A DNA stretch of 61,126 bases from Petrotoga sp. 9PW.55.5.1 (lineage in GTDB: Bacteria > Thermotogota > Thermotogae > Petrotogales > Petrotogaceae). Shown piece after piece: positions 55,474 through 61,126 of this stretch. A program made the position numbers and the translations under genes. Each line of letters opens with the position of its first letter. The first letter of the stretch is position 1. The notes beneath the pieces are model-generated. The model did no database searches, was not told the DNA's origin, and saw only the letters and a program-made list of their open reading frames with translations. The stretch spans positions 1 to 61,126 of the forward strand of contig NZ_AUPM01000066.1 in the NCBI RefSeq assembly GCF_003265365.1, in the 5' to 3' direction.

Positions 55474-55722
55474 TTAAGTAAAAAGTTCTTTTATTAATTG
55501 CTCTTTTGTAACCTTTAAATAATCAGCTATGTTATTTAAGATATTATTTAAGGTTCCTATCTTAAGAAATTTGTGATCAGGAATGGTTATTTTATGAGAA
55601 TAACCCATGTAATTAGAGTTTAATCTTAAATGGCTACCCTTTTCTCTTTGAATCTCGTAACCGTACTTTACCAACAGCTTTGCTAATTCTATCCCTGAAA
55701 TGTTTCTTGGAACTTTAGACAT
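55474..55722 (-). CDS. hicA: HicA-type mRNA interferase toxin
   Basis: About 82 residues with the HicA double-stranded-RNA-binding-like fold: ELAKLLVKYGYEIQREKGSH then LRL, where the His is the catalytic residue, followed by ITIPDHKFLKIGTLNNIL. HicA toxins cut mRNA. ATG 55722 overlaps the hicB stop by 8 bases, so the toxin is translated after its antitoxin. The frame is open from 55746. Confidence 0.9.
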   Translation of the reverse strand: MSKVPRNISGIELAKLLVKYGYEIQREKGSHLRLNSNYMGYSHKITIPDHKFLKIGTLNNILNNIADYLKVTKEQLIKELFT

Positions 55723-55933
55723 ATGGAATAGTTTCTTCTTTGACAATATGAAGTCTTATAATATTTGGGATATCTTCTTCTCTATCAAAGTAGCATTTAA
55801 TAGCGTTTTTGATGTTTTCTTTAAGTTCTTCCAAAGAATCAGCTTCTGTAAAAATCGATTCTCCCAAAGCTTTTGCATTGTAACCACCTTCAGGATCCTC
55901 TTCAACCAAGAATATTATTTCTTTGATTTTCAA
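55715..55933 (-). CDS. hicB: HicB-type antitoxin (short form)
   Basis: About 72 residues of the partial RNase H-like HicB fold: IIFLVEEDPEGGYNAKALGE, then TEADSLEELKENIKNAI. It lacks a separate DNA-binding domain, so it is the short form. TTG 55933 lies 9 bases after AAAGGA; the frame is open from 55960. It precedes hicA. The 43-bp repeat at 56041, which contains a possible minus-strand promoter, lies 108 bases upstream. Confidence 0.88.
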   Translation of the reverse strand: MKIKEIIFLVEEDPEGGYNAKALGESIFTEADSLEELKENIKNAIKCYFDREEDIPNIIRLHIVKEETIPYV

Positions 55934-56040
55934 TATATTCATTCCTTTCTGTATTAACAATTTTCTATCTCATAGATATTTTATCACATACTAACTGAAA
56001 TTATGGTCGAACGCTTTAACTATTTTTTATTTCTTTATCT

Positions 56041-56083
56041 ATCATACACTTTTCTATATGATGAACAAGTGATTTTTTTATCA
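56041..56083. repeat. 43-bp direct repeat, copy 1
   Basis: It starts ATCATACACTTTTCTATATG and ends GATTTTTTTATCA, and differs at only two of 43 bases from 60505-60547, in the same orientation. It holds an inverted repeat ATCATA-N10-TATGAT. Read on the minus strand it offers TTGTTC-N16-TATGAT, a possible promoter pointing at hicBA. Confidence 0.85.
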
Positions 56084-56090
56084 TGCTTAT

Positions 56091-56744
56091 TCAATTACCC
56101 CACAAGTTGATAACGGCTTCTTTATTCACTTCCCCGAAGAACGTTAAAATCAAAAAAATAGTCATACTTAAGATCGATAAAATCCAAAGAATAATATACG
56201 CCCATTGAAAGAAAATCATAAGAAAAGAAAAAAGGTAAAAGGGTATCATCACAAAACCTAACAATTTATTTAAGAATATATTTTGAAAAAGAGTTGAAAT
56301 GCCTCCTTGTCTTTGCAATCCAAGAGAGCCAACAGGTGCAAGTATAGAAAGAATCAAAGACAAACTTAAATTCGTAAATTGGATTTCATAACTAAAAATA
56401 TTTAGAATTATCCATGATATTATAGTACTGAATACAAGCAGAATAAATCCCACAATTGCTGAAAACATAATGTCCTTAAAAAAGAGTTTTTTTAGTGAAT
56501 AATGGGTAGCAGCTATAGCTTCAAGCAATCCACTCATCATATCTCTTGCGTTTTCACACATACCAAAAATTAGAGTGATGTAAATTAAAGATACTAAAGG
56601 TAAAAATAACTCTAAGTAAGGAAAGTAGAATCCAAGGAAACTTATCAACACTATGATTATAATTGAAAATACTATTAAATTCTTTAGTTCTTTTTTTAAA
56701 AAGGTAAAATTTTTCCAAAATACAAAATCTATTTTTATCCTCAT
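56091..56744 (-). CDS. ABC-2-type transporter permease
   Basis: A 217-residue protein with six predicted membrane helices. There is no sequence signature beyond the hydrophobic pattern; the family call comes from its place as third gene of an ATPase-permease-permease set. The ATG overlaps the stop of the previous permease (ATGA) and lacks a ribosome-binding site, so it is translated by coupling. The cargo is unknown. Confidence 0.75.
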   Translation of the reverse strand: MRIKIDFVFWKNFTFLKKELKNLIVFSIIIIVLISFLGFYFPYLELFLPLVSLIYITLIFGMCENARDMMSGLLEAIAATHYSLKKLFFKDIMFSAIVGFILLVFSTIISWIILNIFSYEIQFTNLSLSLILSILAPVGSLGLQRQGGISTLFQNIFLNKLLGFVMIPFYLFSFLMIFFQWAYIILWILSILSMTIFLILTFFGEVNKEAVINLWGN

Positions 56745-57400
56745 AGTCTTGTAAGAGCTACCTTTTCTTTATCTATTTTGTTCATTATTCCAAAGAAGAT
56801 ACTTATCAAAATCACAGAAATAATTAATATAGTTATTACCATCCATCTAAGCGAATAAGATAAAAATAATAAACTAAGACTCAAAAAGAGTACAGAAAAT
56901 ACGAATATTCCTCCATTGATAAGTGTAGCCACTGTTATATTCGGGAAAACCCAATAACAAGTTCCAACTAAACCTTCTATACTAAAAATAAAAGGTATGG
57001 TGATTGCAAAAATTATTAAATTAGTTATGTTAGGTATTACAATTTGATTATACATGAACCAGTAAATGATTGTTGAAAGAAAAAGAATTCCCCAACCAAA
57101 TAAAATAGAAATAAGCGTTAATAAAATGGATTTTGTAAGGAGTATTTTTTTGACTGAAAAATATGTAGCAAGAATACTTTCTATGGATCTATCTGATATT
57201 TCCATAAAAAATATTTTGTTGTTTAAATTGAACCCCACAACTAAAGGAATCAACAAGATGATATTTGAAAAACTTTGCTGAAATTTGTCTATTGAGATTA
57301 AAGATGAAACCGCAATAAAAAGACCAATTATTATTGAAAAAATAAAAGATCCTTTTGACCTTTTTAGAATGGTCATATCTTTCCACATAACAGCGTTCAT
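56741..57400 (-). CDS. ABC-2-type transporter permease
   Basis: A 219-residue, six-helix membrane protein starting MNAVMWKDMTILKRSKGSF, the short cytoplasmic lead usual in ABC-2 permeases. It overlaps the ATPase gene by 4 bases upstream and the next permease by 4 bases downstream, forming one translationally coupled set. The ribosome-binding site is GAAGGGGG. It probably dimerises with the next permease. Confidence 0.78.
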   Translation of the reverse strand: MNAVMWKDMTILKRSKGSFIFSIIIGLFIAVSSLISIDKFQQSFSNIILLIPLVVGFNLNNKIFFMEISDRSIESILATYFSVKKILLTKSILLTLISILFGWGILFLSTIIYWFMYNQIVIPNITNLIIFAITIPFIFSIEGLVGTCYWVFPNITVATLINGGIFVFSVLFLSLSLLFLSYSLRWMVITILIISVILISIFFGIMNKIDKEKVALTRL

Positions 57401-58362
57401 CTTTTTACCCCCTTCATTGCTATACTCACAAGATCTTTCCGCCTTTTTGGTTCGGATTTTACCAATTTGAGATAAAGATCTTCTAAGCTCTCCTCTTCTA
57501 TCTTCATTTCTTGGACTTTTATCCCCATTTTAGACAATAATTCAAATACCTTTTCTGAGTCTTCTCCTTCAATGTAAATTTTGTTATCCTCAACTGTTAT
57601 TTTCATCTTTTTACCCAATTCTTCTATCCATGGACCTATTTCTCTCACTTTTACAGCAATTCTTTTTCTACTAAAATCGCTTTTTATTTCGTCATACGGA
57701 CCTTGTGTGATCATTTCACCATGATTAATGATCGCTATATTTGAGCATATCTTTTCAACTTCCTCGAGATCATGGGAAGTTAGAAATATCGTTTTTCCTT
57801 CATCTCTTTGAGCAAGGAGCATTTCTCTGATCAATGATCTTGCCTCTGGGTCCAACCCAAGAGTAGGTTCATCAAGAAATATTAACGATGGATCAGAAAT
57901 TAGAGCTCTTGCAAGAGCTAATCTTCTACACATACCATGGGAATATGTTGCTACTTTTTTATCTCTTACTTCCCACAAACCTGCAAAAGTTAGAAGACTT
58001 TTAATTCTTTCTTTTCTTTCAACGATGCTTGCACTTTCGTGATATATCCTGTCAAAAAATTCCATATTTTCATATCCTGTTAGAATGTAAGAAACACCTA
58101 TACTTTCAAGCATGAACCCTATCTTTTTTCTTTTTTCGTCGTATTTTTTTGATGTAACATCTATTCCAAATACTTTTATAGAACCAGTGGTTGGTTTTAA
58201 AATGTTTAAGATCAACCTTACCATAGTTGTTTTACCTGCTCCGTTGGGACCTAACAATCCAAAAGTTTCTCCTTCGTTAATCGAAAGGTTTATATTATTT
58301 AAAGCAGGTTCTTCTTTGCTTTTATATCTTTTACTCAAATTTTTTATTTCAACTGCATACAT
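57397..58362 (-). CDS. ABC-2-type exporter ATP-binding protein
   Basis: About 321 residues. Walker A GPNGAGKTT, signature YSHGMCRRLALARAL, Walker B LIFLDEPTLGLDPEA and switch LTSHD are present; the signature is SHGMC where most have SGG or SKGM. A C-terminal domain of about 100 residues follows, as in drug- and peptide-export ATPases. ATG 58362 is 9 bases after GGGAG; the frame is open from 58398. Heads the coupled set with two permeases. Confidence 0.9.
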   Translation of the reverse strand: MYAVEIKNLSKRYKSKEEPALNNINLSINEGETFGLLGPNGAGKTTMVRLILNILKPTTGSIKVFGIDVTSKKYDEKRKKIGFMLESIGVSYILTGYENMEFFDRIYHESASIVERKERIKSLLTFAGLWEVRDKKVATYSHGMCRRLALARALISDPSLIFLDEPTLGLDPEARSLIREMLLAQRDEGKTIFLTSHDLEEVEKICSNIAIINHGEMITQGPYDEIKSDFSRKRIAVKVREIGPWIEELGKKMKITVEDNKIYIEGEDSEKVFELLSKMGIKVQEMKIEEESLEDLYLKLVKSEPKRRKDLVSIAMKGVKR

Positions 58363-58529
58363 TAAATCCATCTCCCTTCTGATGGCATGTATTTGCATCT
58401 ATTTTGCTACAAGTTCTTTCTTTTTTCCCAATCTTCATGAGGGGTGATTAAGCAAACTAGGGTAAACATTCGTATGTGTTATGATATAGATAACGTAGTG
58501 ATCTAAGCACTTAGCCTAATCAACTAGAG

Positions 58530-58584
58530 CTCTTACAAGCGCCTACTTCAAAACTCATCAGCGTTTAAGTGGTGGGTGGTTAAC
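58530..58584 (+). mobile_element. IS200/IS605-family right-end-like relic
   Basis: The stretch around CTACTTCAAAACTCATCAGC to GGTTAAC looks to me like the 3' end of IS200/IS605 (tnpB) elements. An imperfect hairpin pairs 58543-58548 with 58567-58572 and, inside it, 58551-58554 with 58563-58566. It is less AT-rich than its surroundings. No tnpA or tnpB frame is present, so at most the end remains. The resemblance is from memory and needs a database match. Confidence 0.35.
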
Positions 58585-58625
58585 TTTATAAATATTTTAG
58601 TTTTACATTTTTTTAGACCATATTT

Positions 58626-58676
58626 TCACTCATATCTTAAAGCTTCAACTGGACTCAATATTGACTTTATTTCCCC
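58626..58676 (-). pseudogene. Leftover C-terminus of a MacB/FtsX-type permease
   Basis: Just after the ATPase stop codon, another frame reads GGEIKSILSPVEALRYE followed by a stop (58628-58626). The ending SPVEALRYE is the hallmark C-terminus of MacB/FtsX-like ABC permeases. Nothing upstream in this frame continues the gene, because that space is occupied by the ATPase gene. It appears to be what is left of a deleted permease. Confidence 0.65.
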
Positions 58677-59599
58677 TCCAAAAAATTCTTATAAGCTTGA
58701 GAAAAAGTTGGTAAATATCTATCAAAGTTCTTTACTATCAGCCCTTCAACTACAACTTTTTTGTAAACATTTTTAGCTATATTTTCATCATCAGTCCAAA
58801 TTTTTATTGTATTCTCTTCAACTATGATCTTTTGTGGCTCTTCAACATTATTCAATATCTCTTCTAATTTTTCTTTTTTCACCTTTTCCATCAACTCGAT
58901 TACATAACAAGGTTCATTTTGTGCAACCTCTTGCAACCGTTGTGTTGTCCCTTCAAATATGATTTCACCTTTATTTATCATGATTATTCTATCACATAGG
59001 TTTTCAACAAGATAAGGATCATGAGTTGCTATTAACATTGATGTTCCTTTCTTTTTTAATTTTCTCATGTATTCTATTGTTTCTTCCTTTGAAGCTATGT
59101 CTAATCCATCTGTTGGTTCGTCCATTATCAGTAATTTTGGGGAATGTATAAGAATAGTCAAAAGTTTCGCTTTCTGTTTCATACCTTTTGAAAATGTACC
59201 TAATCTTTTTTCAAACACATCTTGTAAATCAAACATTTCTAAGAGCTCTTCTATAGTTGAATTATCTTCAACCTCATGGAGTGTTTTAAATAATTCAATA
59301 TATTGTTTCAAGGTTAATTGTGGATACACATCAGCACCTTCAGGAAGGTAACCCATCTGTTCATAAATCTTTTCTCTTTCCTTCTTATTTAATGGATTGT
59401 ATCCAAAAACTTGTATATCTCCATTCTTGGGATAGAGAATTCCCAACAGTACTCTAACAAGAGTTGTCTTACCAGCTCCATTTGGTCCCACCAAACCAAC
59501 ACTTTCGCCCTGATACGTACTTAAAGAGACGTTATTCAACACAAGTTTTTTATTATCATATGTAAAATCAACATTAATTGCATCAATATGTTTATCCAC
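58667..59599 (-). CDS. ABC-2-type exporter ATP-binding protein
   Basis: A 310-residue ATPase with Walker A GPNGAGKTT, signature FSKGMKQKAKLL, Walker B LLIMDEPTDGLD and switch ATHD, plus a C-terminal region of about 90 residues. The GTG start is 9 bases after GGAGG. It pairs with the permease 15 bases upstream. Its last codons overlap, in another frame, the relic of a MacB-type permease, so the original 3' end may have been altered by a deletion. Confidence 0.9.
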   Translation of the reverse strand: MDKHIDAINVDFTYDNKKLVLNNVSLSTYQGESVGLVGPNGAGKTTLVRVLLGILYPKNGDIQVFGYNPLNKKEREKIYEQMGYLPEGADVYPQLTLKQYIELFKTLHEVEDNSTIEELLEMFDLQDVFEKRLGTFSKGMKQKAKLLTILIHSPKLLIMDEPTDGLDIASKEETIEYMRKLKKKGTSMLIATHDPYLVENLCDRIIMINKGEIIFEGTTQRLQEVAQNEPCYVIELMEKVKKEKLEEILNNVEEPQKIIVEENTIKIWTDDENIAKNVYKKVVVEGLIVKNFDRYLPTFSQAYKNFLEGK

Positions 59600-59614
59600 C
59601 TTTAATAACCTCCT

Positions 59615-60280
59615 CTATGCTACGAAATCTTTAATTTCTACGTTTCTTACAGATAAAAAGAAACATAATAGCGAATAAACTAACAAAATTGGAATTAAAA
59701 ACTTAAGAAATATACCCGTATTGCTTATAATAAACAATAAAACAAACGACAAAATTGGAAGAACAAAAAGAAATATAATTAAAAGTATCTTTCTTAACAG
59801 ATTCACTTTTGTAAAAATTATACCTAATGTAACTCCCAACGACGCAAAAATTATAGGAATTAACAATACGTATAACCACACAGAAATATTACCGTATTGC
59901 GCATACAAAGGTAAGGTTAACAATGTATATACAATCAAGTAGGTATAAGCGGTAACAATTCCAAGAAATACACCATTAATCCATTTAGAAAAGATATATT
60001 CAAATGGTTTGATCCCTGATGTTAATACCATTTCACCAACTTTAAATTGTTTATCTGTTAAAAGAAAACCAAAAGGAAACATTGAAGAAAACATCCCTCC
60101 CAATAAAAAAGCTATTCCTTGTAACGAAGATGAATAGGACGATTCTGAAACTTGTTTAAAACGATCGGGAAGTCCAAATAAGAAACCATAGCCTAAACCA
60201 AACATTAAAAAAAACATTAAAACCAATATCTTCGAGTATAACAAATCTGTTTTCACAATTGACATAACTTTCTTAAACAT
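59615..60280 (-). CDS. ABC-2-type transporter permease
   Basis: About 221 residues with six predicted membrane helices, starting MFKKVMSIVKTDLLYSKI. The segment SDKQFKVGEMVLTSGIKPFEY-like (about 75-100) is typical of ABC-2 permeases that pair with Nat/Ccm-type ATPases. ATG 60280 is 8 bases after AAAGGGG; a TTG lies one codon earlier. The C-terminus (LLVYSLLCFFLSVRNVEI) is nearly repeated in the relic just upstream. Confidence 0.78.
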   Translation of the reverse strand: MFKKVMSIVKTDLLYSKILVLMFFLMFGLGYGFLFGLPDRFKQVSESSYSSSLQGIAFLLGGMFSSMFPFGFLLTDKQFKVGEMVLTSGIKPFEYIFSKWINGVFLGIVTAYTYLIVYTLLTLPLYAQYGNISVWLYVLLIPIIFASLGVTLGIIFTKVNLLRKILLIIFLFVLPILSFVLLFIISNTGIFLKFLIPILLVYSLLCFFLSVRNVEIKDFVA

Positions 60281-60293
60281 CAAATCATCCCCT

Positions 60294-60380
60294 TTACATA
60301 ATAAAATCAGTGATTTCCACGTTTTTTATTGATAAAAATAACCACAGTATTGAATAAACAGTTAAAATCAGCCTCACCCC
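60294..60380 (-). pseudogene. Leftover C-terminus of a second, paralogous ABC-2 permease
   Basis: Read on the minus strand this gives ILTVYSILWLFLSIKNVEIT then DFIM and a stop at 60296-60294. It aligns along its length with the end of the neighbouring intact permease, ILLVYSLLCFFLSVRNVEIK then DFVA. No start or body is present upstream, so it is the tail of a deleted tandem duplicate. Confidence 0.75.
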
Positions 60381-60504
60381 TTGCAGCTTTAAATCACTGA
60401 AATATACCTTATGAAAACAGCATCATCATATATTACTATAACAAGCACCTTTTTCATTTTTGACCTTCCACTTAATTTAAGATAAACACCCTTTCGCTAT
60501 TTTT

Positions 60505-60547
60505 ATCATACACTTTTCTATATGATAAACAAGCGATTTTTTTATCA
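60505..60547. repeat. 43-bp direct repeat, copy 2
   Basis: It matches 56041-56083 at 41 of 43 bases in the same orientation. On the minus strand it offers TTGTTT-N16-TATGAT, a possible promoter about 220 bases upstream of the permease gene at 60280. The two copies bracket the whole exporter region (about 4.5 kb). The remaining gap 60548-60804 shows only AT-rich sequence with a TATAAT at 60677-60682. Confidence 0.85.
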
Positions 60548-60804
60548 GGTTCAAATATAGGTTGAAATGTATTTTCAGAGATTGGCTCAAAAAACCTTAT
60601 GTAAACTTTAATTACGATGTTTTTTATCATTTTTTATACTCTGTTTTCGCTTTCCCTTTTTTGATGATAGTTATGATATAATCGATTAAAAAGGTAAAAG
60701 TGAATGAATATCGGCTCATTAACATTGGAATCAAAGTAAATATTATGTTATTTTTATATGACAATAATGGAACAAAAATAGATATTCATAAGGAGATAAT
60801 TCAA

Positions 60805-61126
60805 ATGCTTTTAAAATTAGTTATCAGGTTGTCAACTTACGGGCAGTTTGGAAGGCCATTGATGAATTATCTTGAATCAACTTCTTTAAATAATGAAACA
60901 AATGAGTACATAGAAATATTGAAATTATATTGGGATATCAATTATGATGAAGTCATCGAAAGAATAGAAAAAGACATTTCAAAACTACGAAAAGGTAGCT
61001 TGTATTATGTACTTTTATCTATTAAACTGTCAGCTTTGCACAGATTAAAAAGAGAGCAGGAAGTTAAAGATACATATGTTGAATTAAGACATAGCTTCGG
61101 AGATATTCCACAATATGTTAGAGGAG
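60805..61126 (+). CDS. Unrecognised protein, N-terminal part only
   Basis: The first 107 codons of a gene that runs off the window. ATG 60805 lies 9 bases after AAGGAG; the same frame is open from an ATG at 60745 with a poorer site. The visible part is helical and charged (LSTYGQFGRPLMNYLES, then YYVLLSIKLSALHRLKREQE), somewhat like a TPR or HEAT-type repeat protein, but I cannot name a family. Confidence 0.65.
   Translation, partial: MLLKLVIRLSTYGQFGRPLMNYLESTSLNNETNEYIEILKLYWDINYDEVIERIEKDISKLRKGSLYYVLLSIKLSALHRLKREQEVKDTYVELRHSFGDIPQYVRG

Overview
The window is a low-GC (about one third G+C), gene-dense bacterial chromosome segment. Gene content, wide use of TTG and GTG starts behind strong Shine-Dalgarno (SD) sequences, a PPi-type phosphofructokinase, a tricorn protease and a B. 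subtilis-like yaaR-holB-yaaT order suggest a member of the Thermotogota, most likely a Petrotoga-like genus. That assignment is inference from gene style; no rRNA or tRNA gene was seen.

Layout. 1-2.5 kb: a truncated chemoreceptor and a ROK regulator. 2.8-8.5 kb (minus strand): a complete phosphate module, pstS-pstC-pstA-pstB-phoU-phoB-phoR, headed by a three-hexamer Pho-box-like repeat. 8.8-26.4 kb (mostly plus strand): housekeeping genes: rel, dtd, dxr, rseP, ispG, yaaR, holB, yaaT, transketolase, rnc, two radical SAM genes, a TyrR-like PAS/AAA+ regulator, fliJ and an arsenate-reductase/LMW-phosphatase-like gene; an HD-domain gene lies on the minus strand. 26.4-38.4 kb: a guanine-type purine riboswitch with terminator and antiterminator precedes purE-C-S-Q-L-F-M-N-H, then a membrane diguanylate cyclase, then purD. 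38.4-45.7 kb: a FliT-like gene, tsaC/sua5, coaX, a B12/radical SAM gene, an orphan Phd-type antitoxin with its own operator, an orphan MalK-type ATPase, an orphan cas6 and PPi-PFK.

45.7-53.6 kb (minus strand): tricorn protease, a PBP4-type carboxypeptidase, a TetR regulator with a clear palindromic operator, about 0.8 kb of very AT-rich DNA without a gene, an aminotransferase and an SRAP (abasic-site) protein. 53.8-55.3 kb: arsR and a frameshifted acr3. 55.5-60.6 kb: hicBA and two ABC-2-type exporter gene sets on the minus strand. This last stretch looks like an eroding accessory island: it holds a leftover MacB/FtsX permease tail, a second leftover permease tail paralogous to its neighbour, an IS200/IS605-end-like hairpin, and two near-identical 43-bp direct repeats at 56.04 and 60.5 kb. 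The window closes with the start of an unrecognised gene.

How it fits together. Phosphate uptake is under a two-component system. Purine synthesis is shut off by guanine through premature termination, and the diguanylate cyclase inside that operon would make a GTP-consuming signalling enzyme follow the same control. Several recurring signs of decay or specialisation (orphan Cas6, orphan antitoxin, orphan ATPase, degenerate sigma54-type AAA+ domain, broken acr3) are set out in the findings.
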